DNA of 64,000 nucleotides. It comes from a virus. The notes beneath the pieces were generated by a model. It saw only the letters and a list, made by a program, of their open reading frames with translations, did no database searches and had not been told where the DNA came from. Where the stretch lies: the IMG/VR virus record IMGVR_UViG_3300015241_000015, positions 17,926 through 81,925 of that record. One strand, given 5' to 3'. Below, piece by piece: positions 7,982 through 16,179 of this stretch; positions within the stretch are counted from its first letter, which is position 1, and each line of letters opens with the position of its first letter. The translations under genes and the position numbers were made by a program.

Positions 7982-8878
7982 CTACGCAGCTTTCTGTATG
8001 CCCCCCGGCAATTCGTCCCAGACCCGGCCATCCAAAAGACGACAGGTTTTTGGCTTTCCGACACGGACCCCAGCCAAGCCGTCCCGCCAGTTGTGCGCGG
8101 CGATGACCGACATGCGGGCGTAGCCCTCGATCTGGACGTAGGCGCCGCCGGGATAGCGTGGATCCATGACCAGAGGGGCCGTCAGGTACTCGCCCCACGT
8201 TTTGAAATAAAACGGGACGCCGGCGGCCGAGCATTGATCGCGGATCGAGCGAACCCAGTCGGGGTGTAGCGGCCTGGCGTAAGGGCCAATTTCACCGCCC
8301 ACCATGACCAAATCAAGCTTATAGGGCTGTTCCTTGGCTTCGAGGGCCCAGGAGATGTCCACAGGGCCAAGCATTGGTTCTACGGCCACCCAGCGCGTGG
8401 CGGCAGGGGTTTCTAGGAGCGGGATGATGCGCCATTTTTCCGCTTCCGATTCGACCGAGACGCCCAGCCAGAGATTGGGCAGTGGTTGGGGGTAAAGCCG
8501 TTCCATGATGCTTTTCATTCTGGCGGCCCGCTTGGTCAATACCTGGAACGTGTGACGGGGGTTGTCGTCGACCACTCGCAGGATCTGTTCTATCCAGCCG
8601 TCGTGGGCTTCCTCGTGGAAGAGGTCGCTCATGGTGTTGATCATGATGCGGCGGGGCTTGATCAGATGGTAGGGGCGGTCAAGGGTTTTTCGGGAAAAGC
8701 GGAGTTCCCCGGTCCAGGCAGGCTGGGATTCAAGCACCTCGACCAAGCCGGAGTAGGCTCTAAGTTCGCCATTCACGCGTAGCGCACTACGCGCCGACGA
8801 GCAGTTGCGGCAGCCCTCGCTTACACGCGAACATCCCCGCACGCAATTCCAGGCGACATCGAATATTTCATTCACCAT
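7982..8878 (-). CDS. DUF5131 (phage Gp37/Gp68) family protein
   Basis: A 298-aa protein with an N-terminal Cys cluster (WNCVRGCSRVSEGCRNC), then a TIM-barrel-like body with INTMSDLFHE, FQVLTKR, and LGVSVE. This matches the DUF5131/Gp37-Gp68 family, related to radical SAM-type barrels. The biochemical role in phages is unknown. The start MVNEIFD overlaps the preceding small gene by 11 bp. Confidence 0.85.
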   Translation of the reverse strand: MVNEIFDVAWNCVRGCSRVSEGCRNCSSARSALRVNGELRAYSGLVEVLESQPAWTGELRFSRKTLDRPYHLIKPRRIMINTMSDLFHEEAHDGWIEQILRVVDDNPRHTFQVLTKRAARMKSIMERLYPQPLPNLWLGVSVESEAEKWRIIPLLETPAATRWVAVEPMLGPVDISWALEAKEQPYKLDLVMVGGEIGPYARPLHPDWVRSIRDQCSAAGVPFYFKTWGEYLTAPLVMDPRYPGGAYVQIEGYARMSVIAAHNWRDGLAGVRVGKPKTCRLLDGRVWDELPGGIQKAA

Positions 8879-9047
8879 CTTCGTTCTCTTTCTCGTACTC
8901 GTCGAAACTCTTATTGATGCAGGGTCCGCACACGTGCCAGTCGGCAATAAGATCGTGGTCGGTACAGGGCGCGCCGCAATGGATGCAGACGCCATCCTTG
9001 GGGCAATCGCACTCGCCGTCCTTCCAGTGATCTTGGGGGTAGGTCAT
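8868..9047 (-). CDS. small zinc-binding protein
   Basis: A 59-aa Cys-rich protein (CDCPKDGVCIHCGAPC, then CGPC). The ATG overlaps the stop of the upstream gene and its own stop lies inside the DUF5131 start. Probably a zinc ribbon or an accessory to DUF5131; not further recognised. Confidence 0.7.
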   Translation of the reverse strand: MTYPQDHWKDGECDCPKDGVCIHCGAPCTDHDLIADWHVCGPCINKSFDEYEKENEDGE

Positions 9048-9286
9048 TTACCCCTGGCTTTCAGGATCAACGCTCGCGCTCTGGCTTTGTTGCCAGATCC
9101 AATATGGATAGATGTGTCTTCTACGATCTCTTCAAGGAATCGAACTGCCTCCTCCGCCGCCCCATGCAGTGAGCAAAACTTGAGATGATCTTCGGGGGTC
9201 AGGAACTCCCCATAGCCGAATAGCAACTTGCATCCACAGCCCAGTATGTGAACCTCGTAGCGCTTCGGATGTAACTCCTCGCTCAC
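9044..9286 (-). CDS. small Cys/His protein, paralogue of next gene
   Basis: An 80-aa protein with FCSLHGAAEEAVRFLEE, closely resembling CPLHAAAEEMLRLLEE in the gene immediately upstream. It is a tandem duplicate with an ATGA overlap on both sides. Cys and His spacing suggests metal binding. Function unknown. Confidence 0.75.
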   Translation of the reverse strand: MSEELHPKRYEVHILGCGCKLLFGYGEFLTPEDHLKFCSLHGAAEEAVRFLEEIVEDTSIHIGSGNKARARALILKARGK

Positions 9287-9531
9287 TCCGCCCTTGCCTT
9301 CTCGATGACAGCTTTTACAGCCACGCAGCGCTTACAATGGCAGTCATTAGTAACGCTGTCCGATTCTTCCAGCAGTCTCAGCATCTCCTCTGCCGCAGCG
9401 TGGAGGGGGCACAATTCTACGTGTCTACTTACGAATATCCCGTCATCCCTAGTAAACACCTCAGTCGGCGTGCATTCGTGGCACCTATTCGTACTTTCTT
9501 CCCCCTCGTTTACGCACTTCACTTCACTCAT
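9283..9531 (-). CDS. small Cys/His protein, paralogue of previous gene
   Basis: An 82-aa protein with the same CxLHAAAEExxxLLEE core as its downstream neighbour, plus extra CxxC pairs (CHEC, CHCKRC). Coupled by ATGA overlaps. Function unknown. Confidence 0.75.
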   Translation of the reverse strand: MSEVKCVNEGEESTNRCHECTPTEVFTRDDGIFVSRHVELCPLHAAAEEMLRLLEESDSVTNDCHCKRCVAVKAVIEKARAE

Positions 9532-9734
9532 TCCGCCCTCGCGTTCCTAACCGCCACTTCGAAGGCATCGAGCCAAGCTTTGACTACACTATCGCGTTGG
9601 TCTTTGGTGGCGTCGACTGGAAAACTAAGGCTAGCTTCAAAGCTGCCGTCGGATACCATGACCGACAGTTTGATAGACAGACCGGCGGCGCTAGGCCCGG
9701 CAATAGCGACAGCGGCTTTTTCTTTAGGAATCAT
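9528..9734 (-). CDS. hypothetical protein
   Basis: A 68-aa protein, alternating beta-like N-half and helical C-half, no motif recognised. The start MIPKEK was chosen; an ATG four codons upstream is also possible. Overlaps the upstream membrane protein gene by 11 bp. Confidence 0.65.
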   Translation of the reverse strand: MIPKEKAAVAIAGPSAAGLSIKLSVMVSDGSFEASLSFPVDATKDQRDSVVKAWLDAFEVAVRNARAE

Positions 9735-9894
9735 GCTTTCTCTCATTCTTTTCGAGCAACCGCATCAGTTCGGCGACCATTTCCGTTTCCATCTTGGCGA
9801 TTCGTTTCCGGGTGAAGATCACAAATGTGATCCAGCCCACTACCAGCAGGCTGAACCACATACAATCGGCGATAAACAATTCACGTTCATTCAT
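9724..9894 (-). CDS. single-pass membrane protein
   Basis: A 56-aa protein starting MNERELFIADCMW. It has one transmembrane segment (about 10-28) followed by a basic then acidic helix. It overlaps a second small membrane protein gene upstream by 8 bp. The paired, nested arrangement recalls small phage membrane pairs, but it lies in the early region far from the endolysin, so a spanin role is unlikely. Confidence 0.65.
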   Translation of the reverse strand: MNERELFIADCMWFSLLVVGWITFVIFTRKRIAKMETEMVAELMRLLEKNERKHDS

Positions 9895-10033
9895 TTCGGT
9901 AAAAATCCGTATCCTCAATTGACTCTTTGGGTCCCAAGCGCTTCAGTATCCGCGATACCACCCACATGCCGGCCAGAACCGCAATTGCCAGCCCACCTAA
10001 AACCATCCAGATTGTTGGGGTCATTACTTGCAT
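9887..10033 (-). CDS. single-pass membrane protein
   Basis: A 48-aa protein: one hydrophobic segment (IWMVLGGLAIAVLAGMWVV) then a short basic-acidic tail. A strong ribosome site (GGAGGA) precedes the ATG and is part of a potential hairpin. First gene of the string running to DUF5131. Confidence 0.65.
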   Translation of the reverse strand: MQVMTPTIWMVLGGLAIAVLAGMWVVSRILKRLGPKESIEDTDFYRNE

Positions 10034-10289
10034 TGGTCGTCCTCCATTAAGGACGATCATTGTATCCCCAAATTAAAGGTGCCGGGATTCGGGTCGTCAC
10101 TGCCCCGGCTTACAGTCAGGAAGGAAGTCTATGTGCTTCCGACGACCGAATCTGGCGGGCGCCGGGTCCAAGACTTGGGCTAGATACTGATCGCGATCCC
10201 AGACAACGCCTACACGTAAGCGCCGCTGTTGATGGACCGGATACTGATCGCCCTTTTGCTTGGAACACCGGCTTGCCCATAAAAACCCC
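10034..10289. promoter_or_regulatory. intergenic regulatory region with 12-bp direct repeat
   Basis: No convincing gene. The 12-mer GATACTGATCGC occurs at 10193-10204 and again at 10240-10251. Near the left end GATCGTCCT and AGGACGACC can pair around the ribosome site of the downstream minus gene, so its translation may be folded shut. A minus-strand TACAAT hexamer lies just upstream of that hairpin. Confidence 0.45.
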
Positions 10290-11102
10290 CTACTTCTTGC
10301 TAACCATCTTCGAGGGAACCTGAATGACCTCGACCCCCGGCCAAGCCATCAAGTCTTTCAAGGTGCGGGCCAAAGTGTTGGCATAGGCCCCATTCATCTC
10401 GACTGCCAGAACTGGAACCTCGCCCCGCCCGATCGCCGCGCATAGGATCTTGAGACTGGCATTGCGCTGGGGGTCGGTTGTTCCAATCAGCCGGGCCTTG
10501 TAAGTCATCTTGGCCGTCACACCCTCCACTTGAGGGATGTTGGCTTGAACAATGGGGGCCGGTTCAAATTCCGGCTCCGGCATCGCGATGGGAGCGGCCA
10601 GAACGGCGGCGGCCTCTTCCGGCTTGTTCTGGAGTGTGAGAATCTCGGCCTCGGCCTCCCGGAACTTCCGTTCATCTTCGATTTTCTGCTGCTGGATCTG
10701 CTGTTGCTCTTCGCGCTGGATGCGGTCGAGTTCATCCTGCTTAGCCTTGGCAACACGGCGGGCCTCGGCTTCAAATTCGTTCATGCGCTCCATGGTGTAG
10801 TCCTTGGTGGCTTTCAAGGAATCGAGAATGGCTTTACGCTCAGCGCACAGGTTGTCCCAGGGCTTACGGGCGTCGGCAACCTTGGGATCATAGAATTCGC
10901 CAACTTTCTGGGTGGCATTGGCTCCGACTTTCAGGAGTTGCGCGGCCATCTCGTATTGTTCCCTGGTTTCGATCTTGATGATGGACTTAGCCCGCTCGAA
11001 CAGAGCTAGAGCGGCCGACTTGAATGGATTGGCGCCAGCGACTTTCTTCGGTTCGAGATGGCCTACGTGCTCCGGTATGGATAATTGCGTTGTGGTGCTC
11101 AT
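10290..11102 (-). CDS. coiled-coil protein of recombination operon
   Basis: A 270-aa protein. Residues about 85-175 form a long charged coiled coil (EAEARRVAKAKQDELDRIQREEQQQ), then a Pro-rich linker and a compact C-terminal domain. In many temperate phages such a coiled-coil gene accompanies the RecE/RecT-type pair, as here. A nuclease-inhibitor (Gam-like) or recombination accessory role is an inference. Confidence 0.75.
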   Translation of the reverse strand: MSTTTQLSIPEHVGHLEPKKVAGANPFKSAALALFERAKSIIKIETREQYEMAAQLLKVGANATQKVGEFYDPKVADARKPWDNLCAERKAILDSLKATKDYTMERMNEFEAEARRVAKAKQDELDRIQREEQQQIQQQKIEDERKFREAEAEILTLQNKPEEAAAVLAAPIAMPEPEFEPAPIVQANIPQVEGVTAKMTYKARLIGTTDPQRNASLKILCAAIGRGEVPVLAVEMNGAYANTLARTLKDLMAWPGVEVIQVPSKMVSKK

Positions 11103-11131
11103 AGTTTGTTTCCCCTTGGGTTTGAATTTCT

Positions 11132-11872
11132 TTAAGCTAACACTGGCATTTCTATTTCGGCCTCATCCACGATCTCGGGAATTTCTGGTAGCCGGTGTTT
11201 CTCCCGCAACAACAGATGAACCATGGTCAAGGCGCATCTGAACCAGTTGATCTCTTTCGGATCATCGTGCTTGTCGATCAGAAACGAACCATCGGGCCGC
11301 AAGGAGATGGCGATGCGATACCACTCCTTGACGCCTTTCGGTTTTGGAACCGTGAGCGATTGCGCGGCCGTCTGGAGATGCCAAGCAAAGCTGGGGGCGT
11401 AAGCGGTCTTGATTTCCCAGATGATCGGCATCCGTGGGATTCCGTTCTTCCCAAACGTTCCTACCCGGTCCAGGCGGCATCCGAATTTCATGCCATTGAC
11501 CTCAGTGATCGAGGCGTGCTCAACTTTCTGAGACTGGAGCCCCAATTCCGCGACCGCATTTTCGTAAGCCTGGATGTAGCCGAATATTTCAGGTTGAACT
11601 GAATCCCAATCCAGGTCGCCATGGTCTGGGCTATCCAGGTATTCAGTGGCAGCGTGGACGGCGGTCCCAACTTTCTGTTTGTAGATCACGCGATCAGGCG
11701 GCGCCGCTGACAAATCTGTGAAGCGCAACATCGAGAGTATCTGAGTGAGAGAGGGCACGATCATCCCACTCTCATCTCGATAGCAATGCCGCAGGCGCCC
11801 AAGAGATGAGTCGAAGGACTCGTCAAAGTAGCCGCCCGGGATCTTCGTGCCGTATTTGCCGTTGGTTGCCAT
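11132..11872 (-). CDS. PD-(D/E)XK exonuclease (RecB/Cas4-like) of recombination pair
   Basis: Resects double-strand ends for single-strand annealing. RecB-nuclease motifs are visible: H73 in VGTAVHAATEYL, D135 in CRLDRVG, E153-x-K155 in IIWEIKT and Q167 in HLQTAAQ. At 246 aa it is of normal size. It starts one base after the RecT-like gene ends, so the two form an operon. Confidence 0.85.
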   Translation of the reverse strand: MATNGKYGTKIPGGYFDESFDSSLGRLRHCYRDESGMIVPSLTQILSMLRFTDLSAAPPDRVIYKQKVGTAVHAATEYLDSPDHGDLDWDSVQPEIFGYIQAYENAVAELGLQSQKVEHASITEVNGMKFGCRLDRVGTFGKNGIPRMPIIWEIKTAYAPSFAWHLQTAAQSLTVPKPKGVKEWYRIAISLRPDGSFLIDKHDDPKEINWFRCALTMVHLLLREKHRLPEIPEIVDEAEIEMPVLA

Positions 11873-13051
11873 TTAGGTGAACTTCAGCACGTTGCCGCCG
11901 GCGTGAGTGATGACCTTATTGAATTCGACCAGCGGAATGTCCTTGGTGCTCTCAAGACCCCACTCCTCCCAGATAAAGCGCCGGACCACCGTTTCCGCCT
12001 CGGCAAACCCCGCCGCCTTAGCCGCCCTGATCGTGGCAAAGAGTTTCTTGCGTTGGGTTTCCCCGATCTTCACATACTCGGGTTCCAGGGCTTTCGCTGG
12101 CTTGGCCCAATCCGCCGGGATGGTTCTTTGCTCCTTGCCCGGTTCAGCCTTGGCGCCACCTGCGGGCAGGCCCCCAGCAACAGGTAGATCGGTCAAGTCG
12201 AACCCCTTGGCCAGTTCCTCCATCTCGGCTAGCGATTGCAGGGGCTTCTTAGCGGCCGGTTTCTGAGCGCTCACCATTTCCGGGGCGTTGTCGAAGGCTT
12301 GCATCAAGGCGTCAATCTCGTTGTCAGCCCCAACCTTGGACGGGAGAACATGGATCGTCTCGCGCTCCACCGGTTTCGCCTCAGACACCCCTGATTTAAC
12401 CTCGCGCCGTGGCATCAGGATGGCTTCAGAGGCACTTTCTCCCTCGGATTGGTCCGTTTCCCCCTTCACGATGTCAGCAGCTTCGTCCGGGTCGTAAATG
12501 CCCGACAAGCCGTAGGCCACACGAGCGCACTGGATGTAGGCTTTGTGCCGCAACATTCTCACCGGCATGTTGGTCCACTGGTCGGTCTGGCGATCGCACT
12601 CCACAAAGTATTCTGTGACTTCGATCCATTCCGCCATGCCCCGGCGCTTCATCTTGCAGGTCATTTCTGTGATGTATTTAATCTCGCGGCCTTTCGCATC
12701 CTTCCCAATCTCGAAAACCGGAACCCACCTCAGTCCGTCCAGGTCGCCTACCCGGTTGACTAACTCGACCCAGCCATCGATAGGAACGATTGGAACGACG
12801 CCGCCGCCCTTTGACGCCATAAAGTAGATCTGGCGGGTGAAGGGATTGAGTTTGTACTGCTCGGCCACGGAGATGCACATGACGAACATTTCCGGGGTGG
12901 CGATAATTTTCCCATCCTTGCGCGGGAAAACCGTGTTGACCATGGTTTCGTACAGCGAATGACGATCGATCTTGTAGTGGTTAGCGAAGGACGCTACCAG
13001 TTCGGTAGCCAATGCCCGTTCTAGCGCCGGTACTTGTTGAATTGTTGCCAT
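11873..13051 (-). CDS. bet: RecT/Bet-family single-strand annealing protein
   Basis: Anneals complementary single strands during recombination. The N-terminal 200 residues match the phage Bet/RecT group: FVMCISVAEQYKLNPFTRQIYF, then VPIVPIDGWVELVN, and MPVRMLRHKAYIQCARVAYG. The C-terminal about 190 residues are a variable linker and tail. The start is the ATG behind GGGGGAAATG, not the far upstream one. It pairs with the exonuclease gene that follows. Confidence 0.9.
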   Translation of the reverse strand: MATIQQVPALERALATELVASFANHYKIDRHSLYETMVNTVFPRKDGKIIATPEMFVMCISVAEQYKLNPFTRQIYFMASKGGGVVPIVPIDGWVELVNRVGDLDGLRWVPVFEIGKDAKGREIKYITEMTCKMKRRGMAEWIEVTEYFVECDRQTDQWTNMPVRMLRHKAYIQCARVAYGLSGIYDPDEAADIVKGETDQSEGESASEAILMPRREVKSGVSEAKPVERETIHVLPSKVGADNEIDALMQAFDNAPEMVSAQKPAAKKPLQSLAEMEELAKGFDLTDLPVAGGLPAGGAKAEPGKEQRTIPADWAKPAKALEPEYVKIGETQRKKLFATIRAAKAAGFAEAETVVRRFIWEEWGLESTKDIPLVEFNKVITHAGGNVLKFT

Positions 13052-13055
13052 AAAA

Positions 13056-13265
13056 TCATTTCCCCCTCTTGGTCTTCGAAAAATCTTCACGCCGGCATTC
13101 GAGCACTTCGCACAGACGTTTCATCCGCCAGCCACGGGGAGCCCGTAATCCAGACTCCCAGCGGCTCATGGTTGATTTATCCACGCCACACAACTCGGCC
13201 AGGCGCGTGGTAGACATTCCCTTGGTTTCGCGGAGAAGCCGGAGCTTCCCGCCACTGAACTGCAT
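13056..13265 (-). CDS. XRE/Cro-type HTH regulator
   Basis: A 69-aa helix-turn-helix protein (LRETKGMSTTRLAELCGVDKSTMSRWESG). Its size and position at the head of the minus-strand recombination operon suit a Cro- or Cox-like regulator. A strong site AAGGGGGCCCAT precedes the ATG. No separate long repressor gene with a peptidase domain is seen nearby. Confidence 0.85.
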   Translation of the reverse strand: MQFSGGKLRLLRETKGMSTTRLAELCGVDKSTMSRWESGLRAPRGWRMKRLCEVLECRREDFSKTKRGK

Positions 13266-13284
13266 ATGGGCCCCCTTGGTTTGT

Positions 13285-13509
13285 TCATTGGTCTTTCCTT
13301 TCAGTTTTGGTCGAAGTAATAGGTTCAAACTTTCTAGAATCATCATGACAAGCGCCCCCCGTGGCCGCCGTCAACTTCCGGTCCAGGTCTTGGCGCCGCT
13401 GTTCTAATTGCACAATCTCGGACTGCCGCTCTCGGATGGCGTTGGTCAAATGCGCATGTTGCGCCATGAGCCACCGCCCTGGATAGGAATTACTTTCGCT
13501 GTCGGCCAT
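13285..13509 (-). CDS. hypothetical coiled-coil protein
   Basis: A 74-aa protein, central coiled coil (AIRERQSEIVQLEQRRQDL). Start MADSES behind GGAG. First gene of the leftward operon after the divergent promoter region. Function unknown. Confidence 0.65.
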   Translation of the reverse strand: MADSESNSYPGRWLMAQHAHLTNAIRERQSEIVQLEQRRQDLDRKLTAATGGACHDDSRKFEPITSTKTERKDQ

Positions 13510-13865
13510 AAACAACTCCGCCGCGAACTTCTGGTTCAATAGATTAGAAAATCAATCAGGGAAGGAAACATCGTTGGTTCAAAACACGAACTTGGATGGA
13601 AGAAATCCCACTCTTTTGGCGGCTAGCCCCGATCCGAAAGGCCGAACGCGCCCATTTCTCTTGTGTGTGAACATAGCACAATAGTCAACAAAGGCAACAA
13701 TTATTTTTGATAATATGCAAGCGGACGGTACACGCATGGTCATTGGCCTGTTTCGTTAGAAACCTGTTTTGTGCGGTGTCAATTTGTAGCATTTATTGGG
13801 CAGTTGGACATATCATGATTTCGGTTTTCTTAGAAACACCGAGATCGGCCTGGAGAGAAACGAAG
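13510..13865. promoter_or_regulatory. divergent promoter region
   Basis: No convincing gene. Between the leftward early operon and the rightward genes the sequence is AT-rich around 13675-13725. A minus-strand TTGCCT-16-TATGTT pair and a plus-strand GATAATAT hexamer are visible; both are only weak matches to sigma70 consensus. This is the natural place for the lysis-lysogeny or early operator. Confidence 0.4.
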
Positions 13866-14135
13866 ATGCTGGTGATCTACAAATACCCCCTGCCACTACC
13901 TAACATTGGTGAATTCAATCTTGAAATCCCGAAGTGGTTTGCATTTATTTCGGCTCAACTGCAAGATGGGATCCCATATCTATGGGTCCGAGTGGATAAA
14001 GACGAAGAAGTAGCGAGCATCGCGTTGCACTGGGTGGCGACTGGCGCCCGTGTGGACAAGGATTGGGTTTACATCGCCACCATTCAATTCGGCAACGAGT
14101 TCTACCATCTGCACTGCGACGTGTGGGCGATCTGA
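13866..14135 (+). CDS. DUF7352-like protein
   Basis: An 89-aa protein starting MLVIYKYPLPL, with IPKWFAFISAQLQDGIPYLWVRVD and a C-terminal Y-H-L-H-C-D strand. This pattern fits the short phage DUF7352 family. Role unknown. Behind GGAGAGAAACGAAG. Confidence 0.75.
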   Translation: MLVIYKYPLPLPNIGEFNLEIPKWFAFISAQLQDGIPYLWVRVDKDEEVASIALHWVATGARVDKDWVYIATIQFGNEFYHLHCDVWAI

Positions 14136-14172
14136 CAGTGAGAGATGGCTAATGTTATAATTGTATGTACAA

Positions 14173-14454
14173 ATGCGATTCACTTGGGACGTGTAAAAAA
14201 GCCGCCGGAATCAGGCCAAGCACAAGGTCAGTTTTGAAACGGCCACTTTGGTTTTTAAAGATCCCAACGCCATCAGCATTCAGGATCGCGTGGTTGGCGG
14301 CGAAAAGCGCTGGCAGACCTTGGGGCTGGTGAACGGAATACTGGTTCTTCTGGTGGCCCACACGTTTCACGAAGCAGACGGCGAAGAAACCATACGGATC
14401 ATATCGGCGCGCAAAGCCACGCCACGCGAACGAGCAATCTATGAGAATCACTAA
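14173..14454 (+). pseudogene. brnT: BrnT-family toxin with in-frame stop at codon 8
   Basis: The frame beginning ATG at 14173 reads MRFTWDV then TAA (14194-14196), then continues as a complete BrnT ribonuclease: KHKVSFETATLVFKDP, and the terminal IRIISARKATPRERAIYE. BrnT is the toxin of the BrnT-BrnA toxin-antitoxin pair. No good start codon lies after the stop that would keep the N-terminal strand, so I call it a nonsense pseudogene. Sequencing error is the alternative. Confidence 0.8.
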
Positions 14455-14728
14455 AAAAATGCACAATGAAATAGCGGTCCTCGCGGCCATGAAGGACCAT
14501 GAGATCGATAAATCCGACATCCCGGAGCGGAAGCCCGGCGGTTGGAATGGCGCTATCTGCGGGAAATTCTATCGACCGCCCAAGAGAGCCGTCACCATCC
14601 GGCTGGACGCCGATATTCTTGCTTGGCTCAAAGGTCAAGGCAAGGGCTATCAAACCCGGCTCAACGCGATCTTGCGCGGCAACATGGCAGTCCTAAGCCC
14701 AAAAAGCCAAAAGGCCCCACTGAGATAG
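14441..14728 (+). CDS. brnA: BrnA-family antitoxin
   Basis: A 95-aa protein with KSDIPERKPGGW, then FYRPPKRAVTIRLDADILAW and GYQTRLNAILR: the BrnA antitoxin with its ribbon-helix-helix DNA-binding end. It overlaps the toxin frame by 14 bp, as usual for brnTA. Intact, while the toxin is broken, so it may act as an orphan antitoxin or repressor. Confidence 0.85.
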   Translation: MRITKKMHNEIAVLAAMKDHEIDKSDIPERKPGGWNGAICGKFYRPPKRAVTIRLDADILAWLKGQGKGYQTRLNAILRGNMAVLSPKSQKAPLR

Positions 14729-14737
14729 GGGCCTTTT
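14709..14737. terminator. bidirectional terminator after brnA
   Basis: AAAAGGCCCC, a 9-nt loop, GGGGCCTTTT: a perfect 10-bp stem with A and T tracts on either side. It overlaps the end of brnA. Confidence 0.85.
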
Positions 14738-14810
14738 GGAGCAACAAGCGACACACGATAGTTTGGTTAGCCTACGCATCTTGCCCCATCCCCGATTCGC
14801 CTGTCAAATC

Positions 14811-14843
14811 AAAAGGCCCTCATCGCAAGAATGAGAGCCTTTT
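14811..14843. terminator. second hairpin terminator
   Basis: AAAAGGCCCTCAT and ATGAGAGCCTTTT form a stem with one mismatch and flanking A/T tracts, 70 bp beyond the first terminator. The region 14738-15066 holds only this hairpin and the promoter below. Confidence 0.7.
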
Positions 14844-14966
14844 CTCATGGAGACCCAACCAGACGCTTGAAAGCCATTAGAAGCGTCTACCCGCATCTTC
14901 CCCCTTTTTCTCTGAGTAGTCAACGATTACAACTGTTTCATCTGTAGATTAGAAAACAGAAATGAC

Positions 14967-14996
14967 TTGACATGGGTTTCTGCTTGCGGGAATATT
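14967..14996 (+). promoter_or_regulatory. sigma70-like promoter
   Basis: TTGACA at 14967-14972 and AATATT at 14991-14996 with an 18-bp spacer, pointing at the zinc-protein gene at 15067. Confidence 0.55.
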
Positions 14997-15066
14997 TCAT
15001 CGCCTTTTTGGTTCGACCAGCCCACAAGGCTCATCCACCACCAAGGTGTCGGTTAGAAAAAGCCCA

Positions 15067-15288
15067 ATGCAAATCAAACGCTTATGGCGACCGATGGCTA
15101 TTAGAGTCGAACCGGTCCCAAGAACACAGCCACCTAAGACGTGGGGCGCTCCTCGTTGGACGTGCAAACTTTGTGGATGCACAGACCAACAGCCGTGCAT
15201 TCGGATTCCAGCGTATTTAAACGACGGTATTCCGATGGTATGCACCTGGATCGACAAGGAACGAACGATTTGCAGTAAGCATCTCTAA
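15067..15288 (+). CDS. small zinc-binding protein
   Basis: A 73-aa protein with CKLCGCTDQQPC and a later CTW...CSKH: four or more zinc ligands, a layout common in small phage proteins. No clear ribosome site; an upstream in-frame GTG at 15046 is an alternative start. Function unknown. Confidence 0.65.
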   Translation: MQIKRLWRPMAIRVEPVPRTQPPKTWGAPRWTCKLCGCTDQQPCIRIPAYLNDGIPMVCTWIDKERTICSKHL

Positions 15289-15792
15289 ACGGGCACAGCT
15301 AAAGACTGAAGGTAGCCAAGCGGGTATTCCCCGTTTGGCCGGTTGGTTCCCGGCACTCCTTATCCGAAAAAACAACGGGCCGATTGCCACACACGGCAGT
15401 TTAACGGGTACTTGAATAAATGGCGCAAGATGTGAGTGAAACGCTGAAAATCCGGGCAACGGGCTGGTACTTGATCCAGCAATCGCGGCTAACGTCCCGG
15501 TCGACATGGGAGCGGGTGTTTTACCCGAGGGCATACTAAGGCCAGTTCACTCATAAGATCCTTAAGACTTGGGAGCGACTGTCAGGATTTTCCGTTTCCC
15601 CCGTTTTTATTTTGGGATTAGGAAATAGAAGAATTCTTCTTGATAAGACTCTAGTGGTAGACCTTCTACTCTAAGTGAGTACCAAAGAACACCCTGAGGG
15701 CTAACTCCCAAAGGGATAGCCGCGGTGTACACAGAATGGTTGTTACAACAAGTAATTCTTCTAATAGCAAGAACTGGTTGAAAGTTGAAAAA
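15289..15792. other. intergenic region, one doubtful tiny ORF
   Basis: No convincing gene. An imperfect hairpin at about 15313-15340 (GCCAAGCGGG / CCCCGTTTGGC) may be a processing or terminator-like stem. A 39-codon frame at 15420-15539 lacks a ribosome site and I do not trust it. The right end must hold the promoter for the next gene pair. Confidence 0.4.
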
Positions 15793-16179
15793 ATGAAGGT
15801 CGGTCCAGATAACCAACACACCGTTGTGATCGAACTGAAAGTTCTGTGCGTGTACGTTCTCGACCAGGATTTGAAGGTTGAAGAGGAAATCAATTCTTTG
15901 CTGAATGGTCCGGACCACTGCATTAGCAATGACATTGGGATGCTGGCGGTGATCGACGAGCAATGGGACAAAGAGTGCGCTGGCGGGCACATCTACGCGA
16001 TAGATACTGGGGAACCTTTCACCGAAGGAAACTGTTTTTGCGGAAACACCGAGGCGAAGTATATCCGCGAGGCGACGGAGCAGGATCACGACAACTTTGG
16101 CTACAATGCTTGGTTGCGGAGCAGGGATGAGTGTGAAGTGCTCGACGAGGCCGGCAGTCTGCCTGAGGGAAAGAAATGA
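15793..16179 (+). CDS. hypothetical protein, tandem paralogue 1
   Basis: A 128-aa protein aligned with the next gene: (T)VVIELKVLCV against TVVVELTILCV, NCFCGN against KCFCVQ, and KYIREATEQDHDNFGYNAWL against RYIREATAEDRLRLGYDAWI. The start was set by that alignment; an ATG at 15736 is also open. Function unknown. Confidence 0.75.
   Translation: MKVGPDNQHTVVIELKVLCVYVLDQDLKVEEEINSLLNGPDHCISNDIGMLAVIDEQWDKECAGGHIYAIDTGEPFTEGNCFCGNTEAKYIREATEQDHDNFGYNAWLRSRDECEVLDEAGSLPEGKK

Noticed and set aside
9724-10033. Spanin (Rz/Rz1) pair
   Set aside because: Nested small membrane genes, but in the early region, without a lipobox, and far from the endolysin.
15420-15539. 39-aa ORF
   Set aside because: No ribosome site and no recognisable features.
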